This document shows positions 42,641 through 52,983 of a stretch of 64,000 nucleotides of DNA, piece after piece. Origin of the DNA: Azorinus chamasolen (Eukaryota > Mollusca > Bivalvia > Cardiida > Solecurtidae); contig OY755244.1 in assembly GCA_963576725.1 (NCBI GenBank), positions 34,816,446-34,880,445 on the forward strand, given 5' to 3'. A model generated the notes under the pieces. The model made no database searches. It was not told the origin of the DNA and saw only the letters and a program-made list of their open reading frames with translations. The stretch's first letter is position 1. Every line of letters starts with the position of its first letter. Both the position numbers and the translations under genes were made by a program.

Positions 42641-43060
42641 ATGCCCCCACAAAGTGTTGGCATATAGGGTATGTACGTACATACGTATGCACATCTAGAA
42701 GAATTTGTCAATCTACACCAAACTTTACACACATGTTTGTGGCCATTATATCTTTATCAAGTTTAAGAGTTGCGGCCCTTTATTTACAAAAATGACTTAG
42801 AAATATCTTGTCCGGACTCTTTCTTGGAAAGTATTTGTTCAATCCTCACCAAACTTTACACGCATATTTGTGGCCATTATATCTTGATCAAGTTTAGGAG
42901 TTGCGGCCCTTTATTTACAAAAATGACTTAGAAATATCTTGTCCGGACTCTTTCTTGGAAAGTATTTGTTCAATCCTCACCAAACTTTACACACATGTTT
43001 GTGGCAATGATATCTTAGTCAAGTTTGATAGCCATGTAAATCGCTTCAGTCGTTGCATAC
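42641..43060 (+). mobile_element. RC-8 array element
   Basis: Head TTATGCCCCCACAAAGTG, GGCATATAGGGTATGTACG, then about 2.5 units of 149 bp with TCACCAAACTTTACAC, GAGTTGCGGCCCTTTATT and TCTTGTCCGGACTC. Two adjacent units are nearly identical, suggesting recent duplication. 3' end unclear. Confidence 0.75.
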
Positions 43061-43490
43061 TTTAGAAGCTGTTACAGTCAAAATGTCTTATGTGTCATAT
43101 TCCTACACTGTTAGGAGCACTCCTTTATGTGCATCTTAAAGATGAGTTATTCGGTGTCTCATCACAAATTTTATCACAAATTCGCAAGTAGAGCGCTGAA
43201 GGTTAAGTGTACATCTTACCAGTATTATTTCAAACAAGATGCAGGTTGTGGACATACTTGAAACCTATTAGAATATTAATTTTGTTTGAGCATTGCACTG
43301 CTTGTATAACAAATAGTTCTGAGACAAGTAATTTATTTTGTCCGAGACTATGTGTCTAGGATGTGTTATAAAACAACCAAGAGTGTGGTATAACTTATGA
43401 AAAATCATTTGTTTCCACCTTAGTTTATTTTGTGTAAAAATAACGTTGAGAAAACCATGTTTAGTTGAATCAGTTCGGTTAGACTTTTAG
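43061..43490. other. Unassigned sequence
   Basis: No family or exon recognised. Confidence 0.4.
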
Positions 43491-43736
43491 ACTTTACTGC
43501 ATGAATAATCGTATAAGAAATAATGATGCCATGAATATTAGTTAGATAATATTTTATAATAGCACATGGACACAGGACTGTTTGGCTATGACAAAAACTG
43601 TGGAATCATATCTATATTTATCATAAGCAAACAGAGCAGACTCAGATCAGACAGCTCCTTCAGGAGCTGTCTGATCTGGGTCTTCTCTGTTTGTAAAGGG
43701 TGTAGAATGGTGTACTTATGGATTAAAGAGTTTAGA
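43491..43736 (-). mobile_element. MITE-C with symmetric hairpin
   Basis: TTTACTGCATGAATAATCG to TTATGGATTAAAGAG. Here CAGATCAGACAGCTCC pairs fully with GGAGCTGTCTGATCTG, so the usual mismatch is absent. Confidence 0.9.
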
Positions 43737-43769
43737 CCCCTTTCTGGGGTTCCTTTTATGCTGTTCTCT

Positions 43770-43981
43770 TTAACCTTTTCCCTCATATAAACGTGTTTTC
43801 ACCAGAGGGGCCGTCTGATCAGGGTCTGCTCTGTTTGCTTATGGAATTTGATAGATCTGTTTCTTTGCTTCCTAAAATGCCTACAATGTTCTACCTTTCA
43901 CATTTCTTTACAACTATTTTATCAATGAATATTCAGTAGGTATTGACTTTTGGAATTAACATAGAACAGGGAAAGGGTTAA
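43770..43981 (+). mobile_element. MITE-B, left hairpin arm deleted to centre
   Basis: CCTTTTCCCTCATATAAACG, then ACCAGAGGGGCCGTCTGATC. Long arm to GGGAAAGGGTTAA. Confidence 0.9.
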
Positions 43982-44284
43982 CCTGCCATTTGCATGGCCA
44001 CATGCCGAAATATTATACCTATAAACTTGGGCAAATAATCTGTACTCACTGGGGGCCAACTATATATGTATTATCATCAAATGTTTTGCTACAACAATTT
44101 ATATGGGTATTTTAGACCAATTGTTTTCCTACGAAGCCAGTGTATATATTAGGAAATGTTTTCCTATGAAAATAAAGTTGCCTTCGTAGAAAAACAAATC
44201 AGGGTCCACTCTATTTGTTACTTGCTGATGAGAACTTGCACAACATTAATAGATCTTAAGGTAAGTAATTCCCAGTCTAATTTT
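43982..44284 (+). other. Unassigned, with a dyad and a splice-donor-like site
   Basis: TTTTCCTACGAAG (44,123) and CTTCGTAGAAAA (44,182) form an inverted repeat. CTTAAG|GTAAGTAA has its GT at 44,261, close to donor consensus, after 35 open codons from an ATG at 44,156; no domain. Confidence 0.35.
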
Positions 44285-44508
44285 ATAACCCTTTCCCTGT
44301 TCATTATTCATGTAAGAAATAAGGACATTATGAATATTTATTTTTGAAATGGCATATGTACACAGGATTGTTTAGTATCGGTAGAAACTGTAGTCAGAAC
44401 AATTATAATTTCATAAGCAAACAGAGCAGACCCAGATCAGATGGCTCCTATAGGAGCCATCTGATCTGGGTCTTCTCTTGTTGAAAAGGCATTTATATGA
44501 AGGACTAA
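44285..44508 (-). mobile_element. MITE-C with symmetric hairpin
   Basis: CCCTTTCCCTGTTCATTATT to GCATTTATATGAAGGACTAA. CCCAGATCAGATGGCTCC pairs fully with GGAGCCATCTGATCTGGG. Confidence 0.9.
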
Positions 44509-44672
44509 TCAATATAAACTTTATTAAGTGAATAAAATTATTCTGCAGCGGTACTGAAGTTGCATGTTCAGCTTTTCAAACAGATGGAAAGAGGAGATAG
44601 AGTGACCTAATTTTACCTATCAGGATCTACACAGTTTGCCATTCTGAGTTTGTTTAGCATAATCTACTCATT

Positions 44673-46244
44673 ATGTCTCCCCCATTTATGGGGAGATATA
44701 TTGTTTTTGCCAGAGTTGTCTGTCTGTCCGTCCGTCCGTCCGTCCGCACTCACCAAAGGGTAGTTGTGTGACTTTTTCTAACTAGTCCCACAAGTAAAAT
44801 CATTAACCTGGCCATCTCTTGTGACATTAACCTGGCCATTTCTTGTGACATTAACCTGGCCAGTTGTGGGACATAGGGTTAGGGTTAGGGTTAGCTTCCA
44901 GATCATTCTTTTCCAAAGTTAGAGCCAAAAATAGTTTTTCTTGTGGGACTAGTCACACAAGAAAAGATCAAAGGAAAAAGTCACACAACTACCCATCCGT
45001 TAGCATGTCCGTCTGTCTGTCCGTCACAAACTTGTGTCGCGCGTATCTCTGAAACCAGTTGGGCTAGAGTCACCAAACTTCACAGGAATGTTCACCAGCA
45101 TGAGTTGTTGTGCACCTGGGTTTTTTGAATTGTCTCCCCCTGATAATTTTGGAGTTATTGCCCCTGATGACTTAAAATTAGAAAAACTTTGTGTCGCGCG
45201 TATCTCTGAAACCGCTGGTACTAGAGTCACCAAACTTCACAGGAATGTTCACCAGCATAAGTTGTTGTGCACCTATGGTTTTAGAATTGTCTCCCCCTGA
45301 TATTTCTTGAGTTATTGCCCCTGATATGAATACTTAAATTTATACAAACTTTGTGTCGCGCATATCTCTGAAACCAGTAGGGCTAGAGTCACCAAACTTC
45401 ACAGGATTGTTCACAAGCATGAGTTGTTTTGCTCTTGGGTTTTTTGAATTGTCTCCCCTGTTAACTTTGGAGTTACTGCCCCTGATGACTTAAAATTAGA
45501 CAAACTTTACTTAATGTCGTGCATATCTTTGAAACCACTAGGGCTAGAGTCACCAAACTTCACAGGAATGTCGACCAGCATGAGTTGTTGTACAACTGGG
45601 ATTTTTGAATTGTCTTCCCTTGATAACTTTGGAGTTATTGCCCCTGATATGATTACTTAAGATTAGAGAAACTTTGTGTCATGCATATCTGTAAAACCAC
45701 TAGGGCTAGAGTCACCAAACTTCACAGGAATGTTGACCAGCATGAGTTGTTGTGCACCTGGGTTTTTTAATTGTCTCCCCCTGATAATTTTTGAGTTACT
45801 GCCCCTGGTATGTTAACTTAAAATTAGAGAAACTTTGTGCTGCATGTATCTCTGAAACCAGTAGGGCTAGTGTCATCAAACTTCACAGGAATGTTCACCA
45901 GCATGAGTTGTTATGCATCTGGGATTTTTAATTGTCTCCCCCAAGATAACTTTGGAGTTACTGCCCCTTATGACTTAAATAAGAGAAACTTTACTTTGTG
46001 TCACATGTATCTCTGAAACCACTAGTACTAGAGTCACCAAACTTCACAAGAATGTTGACTAGCATGTGTTTTTGTGTACCTGGGGCTTTTGAATTGTCTC
46101 ACCCTGACAATGTTGGGAGTTATTGCCCCTGATGACTTAAACATTAGACCCTGATAAGTTTGGAGTTACAGACATTACACTTGTGTATTGGAAAGAGGAT
46201 GGGAGGGGGAGACATCTGTTTTTGTGACAAAAACAAACCTCTAG
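44673..46244 (+). mobile_element. RC-1 array element with nested element
   Basis: Head ATGTCTCCCCCATTTATGGG, (CCGT)n tract, then about seven to eight units of roughly 160 bp like those at 17,895 (GGGCTAGAGTCACCAAACTT). Ends GGGAGACATCTGTTTTTGTG, then CCTCTAG. TT on both flanks. The tract is split at 44,758-44,994. Confidence 0.9.
44758..44994. mobile_element. 237-bp inverted-repeat element with telomere-like motif
   Basis: A perfect 21-bp terminal inverted repeat starts GGGTAGTTGTGTGACTTTTT. A second perfect pair, ACTAGTCCCACAAG, lies inside. Between them are three 24-bp tandem units (ATTAACCTGGCCATCTCTTG) and TAGGGTTAGGGTTAGGGTTA. No obvious target duplication. Confidence 0.88.
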
Positions 46245-46256
46245 TTTATATTACTT

Positions 46257-46505
46257 TTAACCCTTTCCCTGTTCTAAGTTTATACCAAATTTCAATACCA
46301 ACTGAATATTCATTAACAAAATAGTTATAAAGAAATATGGAAGTTGGAACATTGTAGACATTTTAGAAGACTCAGAAATATATTTATCAAATTCTGTAAG
46401 CTTACAGAGCAGACCCTGATCAGACGGCTCCTCTAGGAGCGTCTGATCTGGGTTTACTCTGTTTGCAAATGCTGAAAAACACATATAATTGAGGGAAAGG
46501 GTTAA
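46257..46505 (-). mobile_element. MITE-B, complete
   Basis: TTAA, CCCTTTCCCTGTTCTAAGTT to AATTGAGGGAAAGGG, TTAA. Hairpin GGCTCCTCTAGGAGCG. Confidence 0.95.
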
Positions 46506-46689
46506 CATGGTTGTATGGACTCTTCCATTTAGAAATTCAGCATTAAAAAATTCTGTTTTATAGACCATTAAATTCTACTTCAGTCACTACGTTTTACTTA
46601 TGAATAAAACATTCGCAAGAAAAAAACTTTAATGTCAAAAACTTTTTTAACATGTTACAATGATTTTTTGTTTGATTGCTGTTTTTAAT

Positions 46690-46898
46690 CTTTAGCCTGC
46701 TATGGGCGGATGAGTGAATACCTTTGCAAACAGTTTTGATCCAGATGAGACGCCGAGTAACTTGGCGTCTCATCAGGATCCAAACTGTTTGTCACCTTGA
46801 CCAAATTTTTGCAAAGAATTGAGAGAAAGTTTATTTTAAGAATTGAAGCAGATGACAATTGTTGCAGACGAAAAATTACTTAGCATGCAAAGAGTTAA
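46690..46898 (-). mobile_element. MITE-D, complete
   Basis: Hairpin CCAGATGAGACGCCGAG facing TTGGCGTCTCATCAGGATCC. Right end ACTTAGCATGCAAAGAGTTAA. Confidence 0.9.
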
Positions 46899-47192
46899 AC
46901 TGAGTATGAGTTTAGGCAGGTTTCTTTATTTGCATATTTGTTTGTTGTATTAAAACTGTTTTATGCATAATTTTTGTAATGCATGAAGTAATAAAACTTA
47001 GGAACGCTATTTTGTTATATAATAAAATGTCACAATAATGTATGCTTGAAATTTTCATTTACATTTTCAGCTTGTCTGTTTTTTCCAAGAAAACCATGTT
47101 AGGTTACTGGCATATAATTGTCACATAGAAGCCATTTCTTTGACTACTACATGTATGTAATTGAGACATAGCCTTTCAACCCATTCCTTCAT

Positions 47193-47429
47193 TTAACTCA
47201 TTCTCTTCTAGACTATTTGTAGACCCAACCTCTTTGAATAAATCTACCAAAAAGGAGCATTTACTAGAGAAAAGGAACATGGTAGAATGGTGTACTTAAG
47301 CAACCATTGTGAAAAATAGAGCATTTGCTTCTATGGAGCAAATGCTCTATTTATCTATCACAATGGTTTCCAAAAATGAATTCTACAGAGGGCCTTAAAA
47401 TGTGTCAGAATTAGGAGGGAATGAGATAA
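47193..47429 (-). mobile_element. MITE-A, complete, diverged
   Basis: CTCATTCTCTTCTAGAC to AATTAGGAGGGAATGAGATAA. Hairpin has several unmatched changes (ATTGTGAAAAATAG). A second short A end, CAACCCATTCCTTCAT, precedes it at 47,177. Confidence 0.9.
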
Positions 47430-47430
47430 A

Positions 47431-47640
47431 CCCCAAACAGAGTAGACCCAGATCAGAAGGCTCTTACTCTGTCTACTCTAGGAGTCGTCTGATCTGGGTT
47501 TGCTTTGTTTGCTAATGGAATTTGATAGATCTGTTTCTGTAGTTTCTAAAATGGCTACAATGTTCCACCTTCCATATTTCATTATATTATATAATTATTT
47601 TGTCCATGAATGTTAAGTAGGTATTGAATTTTGAAATAGC
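47431..47640 (+). mobile_element. MITE-B, ends lost
   Basis: AACAGAGTAGACCCAGATCA start, rearranged hairpin centre (CTTACTCTGTCTACTCTAGG), long arm to TTGAATTTTGAAATAGCA. Confidence 0.85.
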
Positions 47641-47698
47641 ATTTTTGGACCAAATCTAATCGCCGTCAGCAAATGGTATCATAGTGTTGGAAAAGTTG

Positions 47699-47900
47699 GA
47701 AACCCTTTCCCTCATATAAACATGCACCTTTTCACACATTTGCAAACAGAGTAGACCCAGATCAGATCTGCTTATGGTATAATATAGATCTGATTCTGTC
47801 TGAGCCAAAAGGTCCTGTGTTCATTATGCTAATATAAAAATTAATCTAATATTCATGATGCCATTATTTCTTTCATGAATATTGAACAGGGAAAGGGTTG
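47699..47900 (+). mobile_element. MITE-C, hairpin lost
   Basis: CCCTTTCCCTCATATAAACA (a B-type left end) and CCCAGATCAGATCTGC, so the hairpin has collapsed. The long arm is of C type, ending AACAGGGAAAGGGTTGA. Confidence 0.85.
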
Positions 47901-48012
47901 AAGATTTATCCTATTCTTATAAAGATATATTCAGCAAGAAATATAAACAATGTATATCCAAAGGAAATTATTCTTCGTGTCTCTGTTTTTCATCGATTAT
48001 CACAAATCACTA

Positions 48013-48216
48013 CAGTAAAATCCCTCTAAACCAGAATTCTGGAGGAGAGGAATTTAGATACTTTAAGGCAGGTGACTGCTCAATGCAGGGTTAAAGTAAT
48101 GCAGAAAGCTCCTGGAGGAGCTTTCTGCATGACATTCACCCTACATTAAGCTGCCACCTGTCTGCAAGACCGATATTTATACTAAATTTAACGTCTTGTT
48201 TAGAGGGGTTTTGCTG
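48013..48216. mobile_element. MITE-F, complete
   Basis: TA-flanked, 204 bp. Ends CAGTAAAATCCCTCTAAACC and TTTAGAGGGGTTTTGCTG. Hairpin GCAGAAAGCTCCTGGAGGAG with CTTTCTGC. Confidence 0.95.
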
Positions 48217-48231
48217 TATTCGGCGCAAAGA

Positions 48232-48336
48232 TACGTGTTTGCATGCTAGCGATAAATTTGTGATTATCTATACGAGCAATTTGCATCTAGCTGAGATTAC
48301 CAAGAATGTCTGTCTATCATCAGGATCCAAACTGTC
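48232..48336 (-). mobile_element. MITE-D fragment
   Basis: GTTTGCATGCTAGCGATAAA and ATCATCAGGATCCAAACTG follow D, with the centre heavily decayed. Confidence 0.6.
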
Positions 48337-48346
48337 TGACTGTATA

Positions 48347-48550
48347 CAGTAGAACCCCTCTAAGCCGGAATTCTAGTACAGAAGAATTTAGATACTTTTA
48401 GGCAGGTGGCTGCTTAATGCAGGGTGAAAGTCATGCAGAAAGCTCCCAGAGGAGCTTTCTGTATGACTTTCACCCTGCATTAAGCTGCCACCTGTCTCCA
48501 AGACCGATTTTTATACTAAATTTTATGTCCGGTTTAGAGAGGTTTTACTG
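48347..48550. mobile_element. MITE-F, complete
   Basis: Ends CAGTAGAACCCCTCTAAGCC and TTTAGAGAGGTTTTACTG, TA on the left and TG on the right, 204 bp. Hairpin GCAGAAAGCTCCCAGAGGAG. Confidence 0.95.
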
Positions 48551-48762
48551 TGTTTGTAGAGGAATGGAAGGAAAAAGTAACTTTTATGATAATAGTACTC
48601 ACCATTTTTGCAGACAACATGGTGTGCAAGGAGTAATTGAATTCAGATTTACTTGGTGTTCAAAGTCAGTTATTGAATGCATGTAATGCATTCTGAAAGT
48701 CTGTGCAGCACAGAAAGACTATTCTTTTATCGGATGTGGAATTTTTGTATCTTATTGTTGTT

Positions 48763-48849
48763 AGCTCACCTGGGCATGAAGTGTTCAAGGTGCTGTGGCT
48801 GTTGTCCGATGTTGTGCATTTACAGTAAAACCTCCTCTAAATTTGTGGT
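48763..48849 (+). mobile_element. RC-2 head scrap and MITE-F end
   Basis: AGCTCACCTGGGCATGAAG with TTCAAGGTGCTG (48,763-48,822), then TACAGTAAAACCTCCTCTAA, an F end cut by the SINE. Confidence 0.55.
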
Positions 48850-49160
48850 GTGCCGTGGTCTATTGGTAACGTGCTTGACTACCAATCCGGAGGTCCTGGG
48901 TTCAAATCCTGGTACCTCCCAGAAATTTCATACACGCTTTTCAGAGTCTCCCACCCTCACCTCCTCTCCACCCAGGGGTTAAAATGGGTATACCTGTAAG
49001 GGTCACTAGCCGGTACTGTGGCTGCATGATTGCGTCATATGTTAGCAGTGCTCAGTATTGTAGGCGAATGACTCAATGACCATTGGAGTAATTGTACAGT
49101 AGGCTGAGCGGTCCTTTGGATTCAAAGTAGACTATAACTAGGTACTTTACTTTTTTATTT
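48850..49160 (+). repeat. tRNA-derived SINE
   Basis: Head has an A-box-like TGGTCTATTGG and a near-consensus B box GGTTCAAATCC, spaced as in a tRNA. The first seven bases do not pair with the expected acceptor strand (ACCTCCC), so it is not a functional tRNA. An unrelated body of about 230 bp follows, ending TAGGTACTTTACTTTTTTA. Confidence 0.8.
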
Positions 49161-49174
49161 ATCATCACCAAATT

Positions 49175-49328
49175 ATTTAACCCCTTTCCTCATATAAACA
49201 CTTTTCACATCTTTGCAAACAGAGTAGACCCATATCAGATGGCTCCTGTAGGAGCTGTCTGTTCAGAGTCTGCTCTATGCTTGTGACATCATACTGATTT
49301 GATTCTACGGTTTTTATATGCCAGAAGG
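49175..49328 (+). mobile_element. MITE-C, truncated by RC-6
   Basis: TTAACCCCTTTCCTCATATA, hairpin GGCTCCTGTAGGAGCTGTC, then the long arm stops at TTTTTATATGCCA, where RC-6 begins. Confidence 0.88.
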
Positions 49329-49981
49329 TAACTTTAGTCGTTTTATGGTATGGCGCTTGTCCGTCTGTCCGTGTGACTGAACAGAGACTCTGGGCCTTTT
49401 GAGTGGTTGGCAGGTATACTAGGAGTTATTTTATAGCAATGGACCATGGCCCCCTGTTTATCGTCTTAAATGTGTCAGAGGGGTATTGATAAAAACATTA
49501 CAGAAATGAAATAAAAAACCCGCCCAAGTTTTGGTGTCGAGGACGTCCAAGGGCAAAATGGCCCCTTTTAAGTTGCCTGTCCGATGGATGGGGCCATGTC
49601 GAACCTACAGTGGCCCTTGAGTCTCTTTTAGGTGGTCCATCCGTCTGTCCGTTACACACATCTTTGTCAGCTCAATAATTTGATGACTATTAGGTGTTCA
49701 GTCGTCATACATTATGGGGAGGTAGGTCATGGCTATTAGATGACCCCTACAAATTTTGAGGTCAGTCGTTCAAAGGTCAAGGTCACAGTGACTGTCAACT
49801 CAAAAATCTTGTCTGCTCAATAATTTGATGTGTATTAGGTGTGCTGTCTTCATACTTAAAAGGTAGGTTGATCATTATAGTAGATGACCCCTATTGATTT
49901 TGAGGTCAGTTAAAGGTCAAGGTCACAGTGACCTTCAACTCAAAAATCTTGTCTGCTCAATAACTTGCCAACTATCAAGTG
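49329..49981 (+). mobile_element. RC-6 array element, second copy
   Basis: GAAGGTAACTTTAGTCGTTT, GTCCGTCTGTCCGTGTG, a 200-bp section not present in the 30.6-kb copy, then about two and a half units (GGTCAAGGTCACAGTGACC). 3' end unclear. Confidence 0.78.
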
Positions 49982-50016
49982 TGCAATTAGATTTATTCTA
50001 GATTTCTCACTGATAG

Positions 50017-50262
50017 ATAAATACTCCATGAATATTTATGTAAGAAATAATGAAACCATAAATATTAATTAGATTAATTTCTGAAATGGCATATTTACAC
50101 ATGAAATTTTTGCCAAAGCAGAAACTTGAGAATCAGATCTATGTTATATCCATAAGCAAACAGAGCAGACCCTGATCAGACGGCTCCTATAGGAGCCGTC
50201 TGATCTGGGTCTACTCTGTTTGCAAAGGTGTAGAAAGGCATATTTATGGAGTAAAAGGTTAA
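50017..50262 (-). mobile_element. MITE-C, complete but left end decayed
   Basis: AAATACTCCATGAATATTTA to TTATGGAGTAAAAGGTTAA. Hairpin GACGGCTCCTATAGGAGCC with the usual mismatch. The 33 bases before it also occur near 53,024. Confidence 0.92.
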
Positions 50263-50684
50263 TGCCTCTTTTGATAATTCACAATCTGATCACTTTAAAG
50301 AGCCTGTTGTATGTTGAAATTTGTCTTGGTCTATTTCAGTATGAGGAAGTAGAAGTAATCTGATGGGCTTCAAAATTGTCGCTTGGCAAATTTGTAAAAT
50401 TGAGTTATGTTATTAAAGAAGCATCAATAGCAGTATTAAATAGAACATTTACTTGTTTTATAGGTAGTGTTTCAGTTATGATACATTTAATACACTGTTC
50501 AAATTTAAATGCCAGTGAAAGAGGCTTCAGCATATTTGGAATAAGATGAGTGTTGTTTTTTTGACAATTTAATTACCATTCAAGAGACAACATTTAAGAT
50601 CAGAAGAAAGTAATTGCTTTCAAATTAGATTATTGAAGATAGAACTACAGATATACTTAAGAGTTGACATTTGATATTCTTAGC
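50263..50684. other. Unassigned sequence
   Basis: No family or exon recognised. Confidence 0.4.
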
Positions 50685-50701
50685 TAACTCATTACTCCAT
50701 A

Positions 50702-51539
50702 CAGTGTTCTCATTAGGATTGAATTTTACCGAGTCCCTGGGACCCAGGGCATCAACAAAAGTTGCGTCCCAAGCAAATTCAACTGAGTCCCAGATAATTT
50801 CACTTCTGCTTTTGTAATGGAGCTTTTTTGCACCATTAAATGTAAAGGTGTATCATTTAACATCAAAAAGATAAGTATTATAAGCACTGTATAATAAGGT
50901 ATTTCTTGATGCTTTGATTTGAAGTGCACGACGATGAGCATCGTTTGAGTGAGCTGAGCTGAGCATCACTGTATCCGCTGGTACGTAAAAGCGGTTTTCA
51001 CTTCATTTTCAGTGCATACAAAGCATCACATGGTAATTTTATTGGTTTCAGGGCTAACATCATTTACTTACAAGTCTTTAAACTCACGAGCTTGCATCCA
51101 TAACGCTTTAAAGTTCCTGGCGTGTTCAACTTTTTACTAGCAGACGCCATATTTTTTCAGCACCCTAATGTCATTACTACGCGACAGAACGGTTCTCATA
51201 GAATTACATAATTTTAGATGCTGACATTAGAGTGGAAATCGTAACCAGTCAATGCAGGTGCCCTCCTACGTACCTGGAATAATCCAGGACTCAATATTAA
51301 TAGATCATGCGTTGCAATTTTGGAAAAATGTCAAGAAAACGGAGTGAGATTCACTTTGTTTATTGATCCGGATTGATGTAAGACCGGGTATCAGTTGTTA
51401 ATTTACCTGGATTCATATAAATCGGTAAAAATTAGATCATTGATCTTGCGTCCCATGGACGCAACGTACTTGACTATTTTGCGTTCCAACGATTTTCGGT
51501 GCGTATTTAGATATGATTACGACGTAAACGGGAACACTG
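50702..51539. mobile_element. 838-bp hAT-like element
   Basis: Ends CAGTGTTCTC and GGGAACACTG. CCATA flanks both sides (50,697-50,701 and 51,540-51,544), restoring the MITE-C end exactly. Inside, GAGTCCCTGGGACCCAGGGC near the left and TTGCGTCCCATGGACGCAAC near the right are short dyads. No recognisable transposase. Confidence 0.88.
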
Positions 51540-51629
51540 CCATAAATACGCCTTTCTACACCTTTGCAAACAGAGTAGACACAGATCAGACGGCTCCTGC
51601 AGGTTCTGCTCTGTTTGGTTATAAAGTAA

Positions 51630-51869
51630 CCTTTCCCTCATATAAACGTGTTTTCATGCATTTGCAAACAGAGTAGACCCAGATCAGACGGCTCCTATAG
51701 GAGCCGTGTGATCAGGGTCTACTCTGTTTGCTAATGGAATTTGATAGATCTGGGGGGGTTACTTTCTAAAATGGCTACATTGTTCCACCTTCCATATTTC
51801 ATTTTAACTGTTTTGTCTGAATATTCAGTAGGTATTGAACTTTGGAATCAACATAGAATGGGGAAAGGG
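51630..51869 (+). mobile_element. MITE-B inserted in MITE-C
   Basis: GTAA duplicated (51,626-51,629; 51,870-51,873). CCTTTCCCTCATATAAACG to AATGGGGAAAGGG. A G7 run interrupts the long arm. Confidence 0.94.
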
Positions 51870-51991
51870 GTAATATAGATATGATTCTACAGTTTTTGCC
51901 ATAGCCAAACATTCTATTGTCATTCGCAATTATAAAAAATAATTTACCATTAGTATTGAAATAGAACCTAAATTGCAAGAATAAAAAATGT

Positions 51992-52159
51992 CAGAGCAAC
52001 ATATAAAGATGCATACTCAAATACTAAAATCGTAATTTCTCCACCAAGACGCTTCTACAAGACGATTCTAAAGAGTGGTCACAATATAGGGTTTTTGTGG
52101 CAAAATAAAGACATTATTCTTGAAAATGTTTCAATTTACACATATTATCTGGACCTCTG
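51992..52159. mobile_element. MITE-E, hairpin partly deleted
   Basis: CAGAGCAACATATAAAGATG to TTATCTGGACCTCTG. One arm cut to ACCAAGACGCTTCTACAAG; the other intact (GATTCTAAAGAGTGGTCAC). Confidence 0.85.
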
Positions 52160-52182
52160 AAATGTAGACATGGTTCCCATTG

Positions 52183-52507
52183 TTAACTATTTCTTCCATA
52201 AATTCTACACCTCTGTAATAACCACTTCTTGAAACCATTGTGATAAATAGAGAATTTGCTCCAATAGGAGCAAATTCTCTATTTATCACAATGGTTTCAA
52301 ACTACAAAATTCTAAAATTTTACTTTTCTCTAGTAAACCATTGTGATAAATAGAGAATTTGCTCCTATAGGAGCAAATTCTCTATTTATCACAATGGTTT
52401 CAAACTACAAAATTCTAAAATTTTACTTTTCTCTAGTAAATGCTCCTTTTGGGTAGATTCATTCAAAGAGGTTGGGTCTAAAAATAGCCTATGGAGGAAA
52501 GGGTTAA
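52183..52507 (+). mobile_element. MITE-A with duplicated, symmetrically altered hairpin
   Basis: Both hairpins read AGAGAATTTGCTCC and GGAGCAAATTCTCT, a C-to-A change matched on the other arm. A unit of about 97 bp (hairpin plus TACAAAATTCTAAAATTTTA) is repeated in tandem. Ends GGAGGAAAGGGTTAA. Confidence 0.93.
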
Positions 52508-52513
52508 TATCAG

Positions 52514-52726
52514 TTAACCCTTTCCTTTGTATAAATGCCTTTTAAGACCGGAGCCATCTGATCAGGGTCTGCTCTGTTTGCTGATGACATAATTAATATA
52601 GATCTGTTTCTACAGTTTTTGTCAAAACTAACAATTCCCTTGAAAATTTTACATTATAAAAATATCAGCTAATAAATATTCATTATGTCATTATTTCCAT
52701 GAATATTGGGACAGGGAAAGGGTTAA
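52514..52726 (+). mobile_element. MITE-C, left arm deleted to centre
   Basis: TTAA, CCCTTTCCTTTGTATAAATG, then GACCGGAGCCATCTGATCAG entering at the dyad centre. Long arm to GGACAGGGAAAGGGTTAA. Confidence 0.9.
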
Positions 52727-52789
52727 GGGCTCACAGCTTTTTAGTCACAGACATAATTGTAGTTTGGTGAAGAATTTAATCCATCTGTT

Positions 52790-52983
52790 CAGAGGTCCAG
52801 ATAAGATGCTTAAAATAAAACATTTTCACGAATAACTCCTTTATTTCTCCACCAAACCCTATGTTGTGACCACTCTTTAGAATCGTCTCAAAGAGACGAT
52901 TCTAAAGAGTGGTCACATCATAGGGTTTGGTGGAGAAACGAAGATTTTAGTATCTCGAGTACATACATTTATCCGTTGCTCTG
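52790..52983. mobile_element. MITE-E, complete
   Basis: CAGAGGTCCAGATAAGATGC to TTATCCGTTGCTCTG. Near-perfect arms around GTCTCAAAGAGAC. The best reference copy in the window. Confidence 0.95.

Larger units (their letters stand above)
50685..51960 (+). mobile_element. MITE-C host with hAT-like and MITE-B insertions
   Basis: TAACTCATTACTCCATA, then resumes at 51,540 as CCATAAATACGCCTTTCTAC. Hairpin broken at centre (GGCTCCTGCAGGTTCTGC). After MITE-B it resumes TATAGATATGATTCTACAG and fades near 51,960. Confidence 0.9.

Noticed and set aside
44874..44894. True telomere or chromosome end
   Set aside because: Only three hexamers, enclosed in a small inverted-repeat element within an RC-1 head.
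48850..48921. Functional tRNA gene
   Set aside because: A and B boxes are present, but the first seven bases do not pair with the acceptor 3' strand and a SINE body follows.
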